Shown here one piece after another: positions 15,552 to 25,442 of a stretch of DNA of 64,000 bases. The stretch is from contig NZ_CP043450.1 in assembly GCF_003286415.2 (NCBI RefSeq), forward strand, positions 2,542,001 to 2,606,000, read 5' to 3'. A program made the translations under genes and the position numbers. The DNA comes from Mucilaginibacter rubeus (GTDB lineage Bacteria; Bacteroidota; Bacteroidia; Sphingobacteriales; Sphingobacteriaceae). Under the pieces are notes generated by a model that was not told the DNA's origin, searched no databases, and worked only from the letters and a program-made list of their open reading frames with translations. Each line of letters starts with the position of its first letter. The first letter of the stretch is position 1.

Positions 15552-18281
15552 TTAATCATCGTCTTCATCTTTTCCAGCAAGTTTAGCCGGATATGCTTTT
15601 TTGCCTTTTGCTGCAAACCATAGTATCCTGTTCATTACGTCATCATTACCTCCATCTATGTGATCATATTCTGGTCTTGATGATAATTGTGCAAAATGTA
15701 AAGCCGGACCTTTGAGTGAAGAAAACGGCAGGCTAATTTTATTAAGTGGCACCCGGTTTTTTAAACTCGTATAAGTATACAGAGATGGCTTATCGGTAAA
15801 ACATTCAAACATGGGTAGCGCGGTAGCATCAATAATATTCATAGGTGGTAAACCCAATATTTGCTCAATAGAACGTACTATACAGGTTTGATTGTAATTT
15901 TTACTCACTTTATGCTGTAACCTGCTGTAAGGACTAATCACGAACCCGGTTGTACGATACGCTGATACGTGATCCCAGCCCGCCTGTGAGTCGTCTTCGG
16001 TTACAAATATTACCGTGTTTTTCCAGAAACGGCTTTTTGAAATCGCTTCAACAATGCGGCCAAGTGCAAGATCATTATCGGCTACCATGGCATCAGGTGT
16101 CGGGAAGCCTGGCCTTGTACCTACGGTATGATCGGCCGACAGGGCCATCACCATTAATTGTGGCAGTTGGTCGCCGGGCTTTTGCTCATACTCGTGCAGT
16201 TCTTTGATAAAAGCGGAAGCCCTTAATTGCTCATTGATCTTATGTTCGTCAGATCCTGGGAAGTTTTGCGATAACATTGGTCTTACCCGCGAAATAGTAC
16301 TGGTATTGTTAAATGCAAAAGACTTGCCTGCGTTGTAATTATTGTAAATGTCGCTCCAGCTAAGTTTATTGTCAAAATGCACCGCACAGGCTTCTCCATA
16401 GATCCGTACCGATTTACCATGATCGGCGGCATTATTCCAGATAAAACCATTACCATCATAAACCAGGGCATCTTCCTGTACATGCGGATAACTTCTGAAC
16501 CATGACCTTACGCTTTTCTCAACATAGTCTGTAACCATAGCGGCATCTGTCCATTGGTGTCCTTCGGCCGAGCATTTACCGGAAACATAGTAGTTATCGA
16601 GCAATAAAAAGTTGCGCGCCAAATTGTGCTGATTGGGTGTAACACTATCGCCATAAATACAAAGCGACTTATTGCCGTCGCCTTCAGGCATATCGCCTAA
16701 AACCTGGTCGTAAGTACGGTTTTCTTTGATGATATAAAGCACGTGATTAAAAACAGATGGTTCGCCGATACGTTCAGGTATTGGCTTAGGCGCAACGTTT
16801 TTACGTGGCAGTAACTGCGCTATCTGCTGGCGGAAGCTGAGGTTTAGGTTCTGTACTTTTTGGGTATACTGTTTTAGTGTAGCTTCGTCGGGTATGCTTA
16901 TCATAGATACAGTAGCCTTTAAATGGTGCGAGTTATAAGCCACAACATCATCTCCGCCAGGCAGATCGCCTTTTAAATTACTTTTACCGATTTCGTCGGT
17001 GCCTACCCTGGAGCCCTCTCCTTCCAGGTTGGTTACAAATAAATTGTTGCCGTCAACGGCTAAGCCGCCCGGGTATGCTTCTGTTGGAATAAAGCCTTTC
17101 ACCTCATCGTTCCCGGTTCCTTTAAGCGATGTTTTGCCGCCCAATTTTACCATCGCCACCGCGTTATCCAAACCATTTGCAACATACAGAGTGGTACCAT
17201 CGGCATTTATTGCTAAAGCATTTGGCGTATCGCCTATATAACTTTTTTTACCCGGGTTTAATTTTACATCGATAGCTGCTATGTTTTGCAATGAGCTTGT
17301 TGAAATTACCGATACCATATCGCTGTTGCCATTGGCCACATAAACAAAAGCTTCGTCGGTGCTATTGATGATTGCATTTGGATGCAGGCCAACGGTAATT
17401 TCCTTGATCACGTCCCCTTTAGCCAGATCCATAACCATTACAGTGCCCTGAACGGTTGCACCGGTTTTAGGATCGATATAAGCTTTTCCATAAGGCACGC
17501 CTGCTGTTTCCCGTTTTAAGGTATCAACAGCTTCGGGACCGGCCCAGTTTGTCAGGAATATTTTGTTTTTTGTGATGGTAAGTCCGTAAGGTGCAACACC
17601 AGTTGATTTTGTCCAAACTGTTTTATTATCGTCCAAACTGATTTTTACCAATTGATTATTGCCGTTTAAAACTACATACAAGTAATTTACCCCATTTTCT
17701 TTATTAATAGCCAGGTCGTTAGGTAAGGCCAGTGGCGATTCACCTTCGGCCTTAAAGCTCAAAGTGTTTTGTATGCTGATCTTGCCGTCATTCCATGTAG
17801 CCTGAAAAACGTATGATTTTGAATCTTTGCCTTTACCCGCAGCCGCGCTCCAATATATTTGAGTTTGACCGTCAATATTTACAACTTTTAAACCGGAATA
17901 GGTGCTGGTCAGCCCGCGATAACGGGGATCTTGTTTGTAAGTCCAGCGAGTAGTAACTTTTTTGGCTACAGTATCAATTATGGTAAGCCCATACCTGTCC
18001 TCAACTGCTATAAACTTAGTGTTTGGTATCAGCCTTACGTCCATACTATGGTTTTCGTCTTCAGCGTCGCCAAATGATATTACGGTTCCTGCCGGGTCAA
18101 TAATACGGTTATATGGCATTAAAACCGGTAATATGTGGCGATTGAGCGTGCTGTCATCATAGGCGCTGTGCATGTTAACCTGTTCATTTTCGGAAACCTG
18201 CTTGTTGCCGGAAACGGTATGACACGCGCAAAAGAAAAGGGAAGAAACGAATATAAGTAGTAGGAATTTCGGGTATTTCAT
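15552..18281 (-). CDS. YncE-like beta-propeller / AcpA-type phosphoesterase lipoprotein
   Basis: A 909-residue predicted lipoprotein (signal segment FLLLIFVSSLFFCAC). Residues of about 60-470 form a YncE-like propeller with repeated blades such as VYVANGNSDMVSVIST and LYVANGLDNAVAMVKL. Residues of about 510-830 match the phosphoesterase family that includes acid phosphatase AcpA and phospholipase C: LYIIKENRTYDQVLGD, GHQWTDAAM, MALSADHTVGTRPG and VTEDDSQAGWDHVSAYR, which hold metal-binding and catalytic residues. It probably removes phosphate from an organic ester at the cell surface. I start at the ATG at 18281; a TTG three codons upstream is possible. The neighbouring DNase II makes 3'-phosphorylated DNA, a conceivable substrate. 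Confidence 0.88.
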   Translation of the reverse strand: MKYPKFLLLIFVSSLFFCACHTVSGNKQVSENEQVNMHSAYDDSTLNRHILPVLMPYNRIIDPAGTVISFGDAEDENHSMDVRLIPNTKFIAVEDRYGLTIIDTVAKKVTTRWTYKQDPRYRGLTSTYSGLKVVNIDGQTQIYWSAAAGKGKDSKSYVFQATWNDGKISIQNTLSFKAEGESPLALPNDLAINKENGVNYLYVVLNGNNQLVKISLDDNKTVWTKSTGVAPYGLTITKNKIFLTNWAGPEAVDTLKRETAGVPYGKAYIDPKTGATVQGTVMVMDLAKGDVIKEITVGLHPNAIINSTDEAFVYVANGNSDMVSVISTSSLQNIAAIDVKLNPGKKSYIGDTPNALAINADGTTLYVANGLDNAVAMVKLGGKTSLKGTGNDEVKGFIPTEAYPGGLAVDGNNLFVTNLEGEGSRVGTDEIGKSNLKGDLPGGDDVVAYNSHHLKATVSMISIPDEATLKQYTQKVQNLNLSFRQQIAQLLPRKNVAPKPIPERIGEPSVFNHVLYIIKENRTYDQVLGDMPEGDGNKSLCIYGDSVTPNQHNLARNFLLLDNYYVSGKCSAEGHQWTDAAMVTDYVEKSVRSWFRSYPHVQEDALVYDGNGFIWNNAADHGKSVRIYGEACAVHFDNKLSWSDIYNNYNAGKSFAFNNTSTISRVRPMLSQNFPGSDEHKINEQLRASAFIKELHEYEQKPGDQLPQLMVMALSADHTVGTRPGFPTPDAMVADNDLALGRIVEAISKSRFWKNTVIFVTEDDSQAGWDHVSAYRTTGFVISPYSRLQHKVSKNYNQTCIVRSIEQILGLPPMNIIDATALPMFECFTDKPSLYTYTSLKNRVPLNKISLPFSSLKGPALHFAQLSSRPEYDHIDGGNDDVMNRILWFAAKGKKAYPAKLAGKDEDDD

Positions 18282-18438
18282 AGTATACAACTAAACGGCG
18301 AAATTAAAGCAGGTACATTTACTAAAGGTAAATATTTAGTGAAGAATATAATTGTTACATAGCGGATGAAATTATACCGGCGATAACCTTCTTTTCTATA
18401 ATTGTTATGATATTTACCGGGTAACACATCAAAGCATA

Positions 18439-21400
18439 GTGATCAGGATAATCAGCTACCAGGAAGGCGAAAGCAACCATAATGTCATCATCAAAGGCGC
18501 AACCATAGCCGATCTTAGCGAAAGCGTTATCGCCGCTCATGCGGCTGTCAGTATTTATTTCGATACCCAAAGTTACAGACAGATACTGGCCAAACACCTT
18601 GAAATTAATCAGGGAGCCTTTACCAATCAATCTGGTACGGTTGCTTTTCCGGAGGTAATTGTTACCAGCCATGAAGGGCAGCTGGCGCTTTCATGCGGAT
18701 GTCATGCCTCTGGCAATAAGCTTTGCGAACATCAGGCCCAGGTATTATCGGCCATAACCCAACGTGACGAGTTACGGGTGTTTTTTGATGACAGGTTAAG
18801 ATTTGAGAAGTTAAAAAAGGTGGCTACTGATTACGGGCTTGAAGATGAGCCCGATCTCGACAAGTTTTTTGAACTGCGGGCCCAATCTAAAAGTTTTGAG
18901 ATCGTTTCCCGGTCGGCTACTTTAACAGCGGTTACTAAAGAGAGCCTTGCAAGTCTGCAAAATATTATTGTGAGTGATAACGCTGAGCCAATTGCGTTGC
19001 CCGGAGATGATGCTGATAAAACAACCTGCATTGTCCTGAAACAGCATAAATACTACAAATATCTTTTTGTTGAACTGTACGCTGCACAAAGTACTAAAGA
19101 TGGCAAAATTAAGAACCCTTTGCTGCCCATAGCCCCTTTAGACCTCATCTGGGAAACGAATGATACAAGACAAGTCAAGTTTTTTACCGGGATACACAAG
19201 TTCCAAAATCATATTAATACGCAAAAAACGGCTGCAGATATAGCGGCGTTAAAGGCTATCGTTCAAAATCCATCGGCTTATAACTTCTTCGCCCATGACA
19301 ACAGTGTATCGGATAAGGTGACGGCCGGCTCAATAAGCCTGGTAAAGGTCATGATATTGAAAAGTGATCTTGAGCTGAAGGTAAATACCTGGGACGAGTT
19401 TTATCAAATAAGCGGCGTTTTTAATGTAGATGGCTTATTGTATGATGTTAAAGACCTTGATATCAGGTATACTTATTTTATTGGCATAGGTGATGTGCTT
19501 TATCTTATAGAAAGCCTTCAGGTATTAAACGTTATCGATCTGTTAAAAAAGAAACAAGGCAGCCTGCAGGTGCATAAAAGCAAATTTGGCGAGTTAAAAT
19601 CACACCTGCTTAATAAACTGGAAAATAAGCTTCGTATAGATTATACCTACATTAAACCGGCAACACAGGAGCAGATAAAAAACGAAGGGTTTGACCAGTC
19701 GGCCGAAAAGATAATTTACTTGTCGGATTTTGGCGCTCATGTTATGATCATTCCCGTAATGCGTTATGGCGAGGCCGAGATCCCTATTCGTACGCAAAAA
19801 CAGATCTACGGCACCGATGAAAAAGGCAACCAGTTTTTAGTTAAACGGCGGGATGATGAGGAAATAGCTTTTACGGCCCTCCTGGTAAAGCAACATCAAT
19901 ATTTTAATGAACAGTTAGAAAACGATCTTGATTATTTTTACCTGCATAAAAGGCATTTTTTAGATGAAGAATGGTTTTTAAACGTATTTGATGAATGGCA
20001 CGAGTACAACATCGAAATTCTTGGCTTTAACGAACTGGAGGGCAATAAGCTAAACGCTCATAAAGTAAAGATCACCATCAATGTAGTAAGCGGCATTAAC
20101 TGGTTCAATACTGTTATCGATTTAAAATTCGGCAAAAAAAGGGCTTCGCTAAAACAAGTGCACCAGGCTGTAAAAAATAAAAGCAAATATGTACGGCTTG
20201 ATGACGGTACTCGAGGGATTTTACCAGCCGAATGGATAGAGAGATTTACCGACTATTTTAATTCGGGTGAGATCTCTGATGATGACACCTTACATACTTC
20301 AAAAAGTAATTACACCGCCATACAGCAATATTATGATGAGGAAATGCTGGATGACGAGGTACGAAATGAGCTCGCCAGTTATAACAGAAAGCTAACCGGT
20401 ACCGAAATTATCGATGAAGTGCAAGTACCTCCGGGGTTAAACGGAACGCTTCGTACTTATCAGCGTCAGGGTTTAAACTGGCTGAGCTTTTTAGATAGCC
20501 TTAATTTTGGCGGTTGCCTTGCAGACGATATGGGTTTGGGTAAAAGTATCCAGGTTATTGCTTTTATACTTTTACAACGACACAAGGTTGAAAATAATAC
20601 TAACCTGATTGTAGTGCCAACTTCGCTCCTGTTTAACTGGCAGCAGGAAGTGCAAAAATTCGCGCCATCCATCCGTATCCATACCATTTACGGCGCCGAG
20701 CGGCTTAAGCACACCAAGCACCTGCACCAGTACGAAATTGTGCTTACCTCATATGGCACCTTATTATCGGACATCAACTTCTTAAAAGATTTTAATTTCA
20801 ACTACGTTTTCCTTGACGAATCGCAGAATATAAAAAATCCCGAATCGCAACGTTACAAGGCGGTACGATTACTGAAATCCCGAAATAAGATCACCATAAC
20901 AGGTACCCCTGTCGAAAATAACACGTTCGATTTATATGGGCAGCTTTCATTTGCCTGCCCCGGTTTATTGGGAAGCAAACAGTATTTCAAGGATATTTAC
21001 GCAATACCAATTGATAAATTTAAAGGGAGTAAACGTGCGACTGAACTCCAGGAAAAAGTTAAGCCATTTATACTCAGGCGTACGAAACAGCAGGTAGCGA
21101 CTGAGCTGCCCGAAAAAACAGAAATGGTGCTGTATTGTGAAATGAAGGAAGAGCAGCGCCATATTTATGACTCTTACGAGAAAGAATTCAGAGAGTATAT
21201 CTCGGCCACAACCAATGAGGAACTGAGAAAGAGCTCCATGAATGTATTGAAGGGGCTGAACAAGCTACGTCAGATTTGCGATTCGCCGATGCTATTAAAA
21301 GGCGAAAAAATGCCGGGTGATGCCTCAGCTAAACTGGACGTATTGATAGAAGAGATTGAGAGCAAAAAACATCAGCATAAGATCCTCATATTTTCGCAGT

Positions 21401-21828
21401 TTGTATCTATGCTTGATCTTATTGGTAAGGAATTAAGTGGTCGGGATATCCGTTTCTCCTACCTTACCGGGCAAACACGTAAACGTGAGCAGGTTGTAAA
21501 TGAATTTCAGAGCGATCCGGGCATCCGGGTTTTTCTTATTAGTCTTAAGGCAGGCGGTACCGGCCTCAATTTAACCGAGGCCGATTACGTTTATCTTGTT
21601 GATCCGTGGTGGAACCCAGCTGTTGAAAACCAGGCTATAGACCGTTGTCATCGTATAGGTCAGGATAAAAAGATCGTAGCGGTGCGCTTGATTTGCCCCG
21701 GTACTATTGAAGAGAAGATCATGGTGATGCAGCAATCGAAAAAAGATATTGCCGATAAATTGGTTAAATCAGATAAAACTTTTACCGGCTCGCTCTCAAA
21801 AGACGATCTGCTTGATCTGCTGGAATAA
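18439..21828 (+). CDS. SWIM zinc-finger SNF2-family helicase
   Basis: A 1129-residue Swi2/Snf2 ATPase. A SWIM zinc finger sits near the N-terminus with Cys86, Cys88, Cys96 and His98 (SCGCHASGNKLCEHQ). A long family-specific middle region reaches about residue 660. The helicase core has motif I DDMGLGKSIQ, motif II as DESQ rather than DEAH, motif III ITGTPVENN, motif V SLKAGGTGLNL and motif VI QAIDRCHRIGQ. Such proteins translocate on double-stranded DNA and remodel protein-DNA complexes; the exact bacterial role is unclear. The start is GTG: the frame is open back to 18370 but contains no ATG. The DESQ variant is seen in bacterial relatives and need not mean loss of activity. Confidence 0.92.
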   Translation: MIRIISYQEGESNHNVIIKGATIADLSESVIAAHAAVSIYFDTQSYRQILAKHLEINQGAFTNQSGTVAFPEVIVTSHEGQLALSCGCHASGNKLCEHQAQVLSAITQRDELRVFFDDRLRFEKLKKVATDYGLEDEPDLDKFFELRAQSKSFEIVSRSATLTAVTKESLASLQNIIVSDNAEPIALPGDDADKTTCIVLKQHKYYKYLFVELYAAQSTKDGKIKNPLLPIAPLDLIWETNDTRQVKFFTGIHKFQNHINTQKTAADIAALKAIVQNPSAYNFFAHDNSVSDKVTAGSISLVKVMILKSDLELKVNTWDEFYQISGVFNVDGLLYDVKDLDIRYTYFIGIGDVLYLIESLQVLNVIDLLKKKQGSLQVHKSKFGELKSHLLNKLENKLRIDYTYIKPATQEQIKNEGFDQSAEKIIYLSDFGAHVMIIPVMRYGEAEIPIRTQKQIYGTDEKGNQFLVKRRDDEEIAFTALLVKQHQYFNEQLENDLDYFYLHKRHFLDEEWFLNVFDEWHEYNIEILGFNELEGNKLNAHKVKITINVVSGINWFNTVIDLKFGKKRASLKQVHQAVKNKSKYVRLDDGTRGILPAEWIERFTDYFNSGEISDDDTLHTSKSNYTAIQQYYDEEMLDDEVRNELASYNRKLTGTEIIDEVQVPPGLNGTLRTYQRQGLNWLSFLDSLNFGGCLADDMGLGKSIQVIAFILLQRHKVENNTNLIVVPTSLLFNWQQEVQKFAPSIRIHTIYGAERLKHTKHLHQYEIVLTSYGTLLSDINFLKDFNFNYVFLDESQNIKNPESQRYKAVRLLKSRNKITITGTPVENNTFDLYGQLSFACPGLLGSKQYFKDIYAIPIDKFKGSKRATELQEKVKPFILRRTKQQVATELPEKTEMVLYCEMKEEQRHIYDSYEKEFREYISATTNEELRKSSMNVLKGLNKLRQICDSPMLLKGEKMPGDASAKLDVLIEEIESKKHQHKILIFSQFVSMLDLIGKELSGRDIRFSYLTGQTRKREQVVNEFQSDPGIRVFLISLKAGGTGLNLTEADYVYLVDPWWNPAVENQAIDRCHRIGQDKKIVAVRLICPGTIEEKIMVMQQSKKDIADKLVKSDKTFTGSLSKDDLLDLLE

Positions 21829-22025
21829 AAAAGCCCCTGTAAAATTTACAGAAACTTGCCGGCTAGGAGATAGATTTTGCACGAAGCCACTCAAAAAAAC
21901 AGAATGAAATGCAGAGTATCGGTGCTTGCTGCACTGTGCGTTTCATCCTGTTTTGACAAAGAAAAATATGAGCTGGCTCTGAAAGAAGAACTCGTATTAA
22001 ATTAAATAGAAATTTTCCCGGAATA

Positions 22026-22340
22026 TTATACTCTTGATTTGCGCAAAAGCGGCAGAACCAAAAAGGTAACAATACAATGTGCTACCAATGATAGGCCGAA
22101 AATAAATATGAGGATGTATGACTTTTTAGTCCAGGTATCGAAATAATCAAGAAAGGCTGATTGGTTGGTTCCACTATATAACGCGGCCAGAGCAAAAACT
22201 GCTAAGCCTGTAAGCCATAAGGTTAAATGTGAGTAAAAATAACGTGGCGAAATCAATGTACCTTTTGAAAAAGAGGTAAATAATAAAACTACGTGGGCGA
22301 TAAATAGGACAACTGCAGCTGAAATAAGGATATAAAGCAT
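22026..22340 (-). CDS. Small membrane protein, function unknown
   Basis: A 104-residue protein with three hydrophobic segments: ILISAAVVLFIAHVVLLF (about 4-21), LTLWLTGLAVFALAAL (about 39-54) and ILIFIFGLSLVAHCIVTFLVL (about 76-96). It ends in a basic tail (LLRKSRV). I do not recognise a family. It lies between the SNF2 gene, which converges with it, and the GH130 gene on its own strand, 86 bp upstream. Confidence 0.7.
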   Translation of the reverse strand: MLYILISAAVVLFIAHVVLLFTSFSKGTLISPRYFYSHLTLWLTGLAVFALAALYSGTNQSAFLDYFDTWTKKSYILIFIFGLSLVAHCIVTFLVLPLLRKSRV

Positions 22341-22426
22341 ATTAAATATTTTAATCCTGAAGATAATACTTTAGATAATACAACCAAGCGTTTTAAATCA
22401 TATTTTTATTTTTAACAGTCGATGAA

Positions 22427-23578
22427 TTACTCAACCTGATCTGGAGGCGCTGACTTTGAAGGATCAAACACTGCGACAGCAACCCGCGAATCGGCGCATC
22501 CATAATACAGAAACCACTTCTTTTTAAAGTAAGCCATACCCTCAATAAACACTGTACCATTTACATATTGACCACTTTTTTCAAAAGGCTCCCTTGGTCG
22601 CAGGAAAGGGTCGTCAAGCCGGGTTTTGAGTTTAGATGGATCTTTGGCATCAAACAAAGCCTGTCCCGCGCAGTACGAATTGGCGTTAAAGCGGAAATCA
22701 CGACCTTCGGCTGGCTTGTTTTTGCCGTTATAAAACAGGATCACCCCATTTTTGGTCATCAAAGCAGGCGGACCGCATTCAGCAAGGTCGCTATCGAAAT
22801 AGCCATTACGCGGCGACATCAGCTCTTTCAATTCACCTTTTTCATCAACCACCGGCGACCAATCCACCAAATTTACAGATGTGGCTGCATACACATGATG
22901 CTCGCCCCAATACAGCCAATATTTTCCTTTAGTTTTTATAACCACCTGTTTTCCGTTAATCACCTGCGTTAATATCGAGGCTGACTTACTGGCAATATTG
23001 AAGAACTTGCCATTATAAGCAGTTTCAAATATCGGCCCATGCTTTTTCCAGTGAATCAAATCTTTTGATGTAGCTACACCTAATCTCGGTAAATCGCGGT
23101 TCCATTCGGTATAAAAAACAACATACGTGCCTTCGGGGGTAACTGCCACCCGAGGGTCTTCACAGCCGCCTGGCCACTCGTACTTTTTGGCAACGTCTTC
23201 ATCCGGATAAAGTACCGGGGTTTTCTTCCTGTTAAAATGGATTCCGTCGGTGCTTTCGGCATATCCTACACGCGAAGTACGAAAGCCGATGCCAATCCCG
23301 TATAAGTCTTCAGCACGGTACATCACAACTACCTTGTTGTTTTTTATGGTTGCCGCTGGATTGAAAGTGTCATTGGCTTCCCACTGAACCTGTTTTTTGC
23401 TCATGGGATCAAGAAAGCGGGAAGTTGTATCCGGCGATATGATTGGGTTGATATTTGCAGGTCGGGTAAATCCGCCTAACGCCCAATACGGTAATTTGTT
23501 AATGGCCGGTTGTCCGTAGCAAAACTGTGTGAACAGCAGCGAAAATATAATACTCCCTTTACGCAAAAAGTTTATCAT
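22427..23578 (-). CDS. GH130-type glycosidase / mannoside phosphorylase
   Basis: A 383-residue exported enzyme with a signal peptide (FLRKGSIIFSLLFTQFCYGQ). The five-bladed propeller motifs match family GH130: NPAATIKNNKVVVMYRAED, GYAESTDGIHF, GGCEDPRVAV, VFYTEWNRD, CGPPALMTKNG and the closing YYGCADSRVAVAVFD. GH130 members either phosphorolyse beta-1,4-mannosides in the cytoplasm or hydrolyse beta-1,2-mannosides outside it. The signal peptide favours a hydrolase on a mannoside or related sugar. It is divergent from the trehalase gene and belongs to the carbohydrate locus that extends to 43 kb. Family firm, substrate open. Confidence 0.85.
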   Translation of the reverse strand: MINFLRKGSIIFSLLFTQFCYGQPAINKLPYWALGGFTRPANINPIISPDTTSRFLDPMSKKQVQWEANDTFNPAATIKNNKVVVMYRAEDLYGIGIGFRTSRVGYAESTDGIHFNRKKTPVLYPDEDVAKKYEWPGGCEDPRVAVTPEGTYVVFYTEWNRDLPRLGVATSKDLIHWKKHGPIFETAYNGKFFNIASKSASILTQVINGKQVVIKTKGKYWLYWGEHHVYAATSVNLVDWSPVVDEKGELKELMSPRNGYFDSDLAECGPPALMTKNGVILFYNGKNKPAEGRDFRFNANSYCAGQALFDAKDPSKLKTRLDDPFLRPREPFEKSGQYVNGTVFIEGMAYFKKKWFLYYGCADSRVAVAVFDPSKSAPPDQVE

Positions 23579-23764
23579 AGTGAATGGCTTATGTATTTAG
23601 TTTTATTATTGGTATAACTTATTGATCGGTGGTTTTCCTGCAAAATATCGCATAAAAAACACTGAAAACAAAGCAGATATCAATTATAATCTTCTCAAAA
23701 ATAGTAAATTTATAAACTGAATAAACCTTTTACCCATCCTGCAACAGGGTATAATTTTAAGCTG

Positions 23765-25357
23765 ATGAGAAAACTTCTTTTACTCGCATTTTCGCTCATA
23801 GTATTACGCGTAAATTCCCAAACCGCTACGCCCCGCCAGCAGTTTCCGGGATTATTTGAGGCTGTTCAAACTTCAACTATCTTCCCTGACAATAAAACAT
23901 TTGTTGATGCCGTACCCAAGCAGGATCCGGCCCTGATCATGAAGGCCTATAACGAGCAGAAAGATAAGCCTGGGTTTAACCTGCAGGCATTTGTACTGGC
24001 TAATTTTAATGTACCGGTATCACATAATAATTTCCAAACCGATATCTCGGCCGGTATCCGTAAGCATATCGATACCTTGTGGCAGGTTTTACAGCGCCGT
24101 CCTGATGAGGCAAAGCCTTTTTCCTCAACTCTGGCATTGCCCAATCCGTACATTGTACCCGGTGGCAGGTTCAGGGAAATTTATTATTGGGACTCCTACT
24201 TTACCATGCTGGGCTTACAGGAAAGTCACCAGGTGAAGGTGATCCACAATATGGTCGAAAACTTTGCCTATCTGATTGATAAATATGGTTTTATTCCCAA
24301 CGGTAACCGCAGCTATTACCTAACCCGTTCGCAACCTCCGTTTTTTGCGATGATGGTAAACCTGCTGGCAAAAATTGAGGGGGATAAAGTACTGGTGCAT
24401 TTCAGGCCTCAATTGATCAGGGAATATGAGTACTGGATGTATAACTGGCAGGCAATAGGTGCCGATGGGGCGACACACCGGGTTGTAAAAATGCCTGATG
24501 GCAATTTACTGAACCGATATTGGGATGAAAGCGATGAGCCCCGTGAAGAGTCGTATATAAAAGACGTTGAAGCAGCTAAGGAAAGTAAGCAGCCGCCTGC
24601 GCAGTTCTATCGTAACATTAGGGCTGCAGCTGCTTCGGGTTGGGATTTCAGCACACGCTGGTTTGATGCGTCGGGCAAACTGCCAACTATACAAACTACC
24701 GATATTATACCTGTTGATTTAAATTGCTTATTGTATAACCTGGAAATGACCATTGCCCGGAGTTTAAACCAGATCCAGAATGCCAAGTTGGCCAAAATGT
24801 ACAGGTACAGGGCAAACAGGCGCAGAAATGCCATCCTGAAATACTGCTGGAACCAGAAAACAGGCTGGTTTGATGACTACAACTGGAAGCTTAAAAAGCA
24901 ATCAGATGTAGAAACACTTGCCGGCGAATTTCCACTGGAGTTTAAAATTGCCAGCGATGAACAAGCCCGTTTAATAGCCGACGGACTTAAAAACAACTTT
25001 CTGAAACCCGGAGGATTGGTTACTACCCCCAACTTTTCCGGACAGCAATGGGATGCGCCGAACGGCTGGGCTCCTTTGCAATATATGGCTATAGATGGAC
25101 TTGAAAAATATAACTACAACACGCTGGCCAGGGATATTGCTACGCGCTGGCTTAAGCTTAACATCAGGGTGTTTAAACAAACCGGTAAGCTGCTTGAAAA
25201 ATACAATGTGGTTGATACCCAATTAACCGCGGGCGGCGGCGAATACCCATTACAGGATGGTTTTGGCTGGACAAATGGCGTATTACTGCATTTGGTGAAC
25301 CGCTATCATATCGATACTCAGCAATTGGAGAAAACACCTGCTGAAGTTCAGAATTGA
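23765..25357 (+). CDS. treA: Periplasmic trehalase (GH37)
   Basis: A 530-residue trehalase that hydrolyses alpha,alpha-trehalose to two glucoses. The signal peptide (MRKLLLLAFSLIVLRVNSQ) points to the periplasm. Both family signatures are intact: PGGRFREIYYWDSYF at 132-146 and QWDAPNGWAPLQ at about 428-439. The catalytic acid lies in ASGWDFSTRWF and the base is Glu493 or its neighbourhood in GGGEYPLQDGFGWTNGV. Length matches E. coli TreA. It is the only plus-strand enzyme in the locus; it is divergent from GH130 and converges with GH65 across a perfect hairpin at 25382-25410. Confidence 0.96.
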   Translation: MRKLLLLAFSLIVLRVNSQTATPRQQFPGLFEAVQTSTIFPDNKTFVDAVPKQDPALIMKAYNEQKDKPGFNLQAFVLANFNVPVSHNNFQTDISAGIRKHIDTLWQVLQRRPDEAKPFSSTLALPNPYIVPGGRFREIYYWDSYFTMLGLQESHQVKVIHNMVENFAYLIDKYGFIPNGNRSYYLTRSQPPFFAMMVNLLAKIEGDKVLVHFRPQLIREYEYWMYNWQAIGADGATHRVVKMPDGNLLNRYWDESDEPREESYIKDVEAAKESKQPPAQFYRNIRAAAASGWDFSTRWFDASGKLPTIQTTDIIPVDLNCLLYNLEMTIARSLNQIQNAKLAKMYRYRANRRRNAILKYCWNQKTGWFDDYNWKLKKQSDVETLAGEFPLEFKIASDEQARLIADGLKNNFLKPGGLVTTPNFSGQQWDAPNGWAPLQYMAIDGLEKYNYNTLARDIATRWLKLNIRVFKQTGKLLEKYNVVDTQLTAGGGEYPLQDGFGWTNGVLLHLVNRYHIDTQQLEKTPAEVQN

Positions 25358-25381
25358 CCAGGATTTGGACTTAGAGTTGAA

Positions 25382-25410
25382 ACTTACGAAGTTTTAAAAA
25401 CTTCGTAAGT
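25382..25410. terminator. Hairpin between convergent trehalase and GH65 genes
   Basis: A perfect 14-bp inverted repeat (ACTTACGAAGTTTT, one base, then its complement). T runs after it are weak on both strands, so it is a probable but not ideal bidirectional terminator. Confidence 0.6.
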
Positions 25411-25442
25411 CTTCAAATAGCTTCTGTTTTAAAGGGTTAAAT

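Noticed and set aside
20815..20826. DESQ in place of DEAH in the SNF2 motif II
   Set aside because: The acidic pair is kept and this variant occurs in bacterial relatives, so it does not mark an inactive ATPase.
21904..22005. 33-codon frame with a lipobox-like start (MKCRVSVLAALCVSSC)
   Set aside because: The peptide is too short to judge, lacks a clear ribosome site, and is only suggestive of a lysis- or lipoprotein-like peptide.
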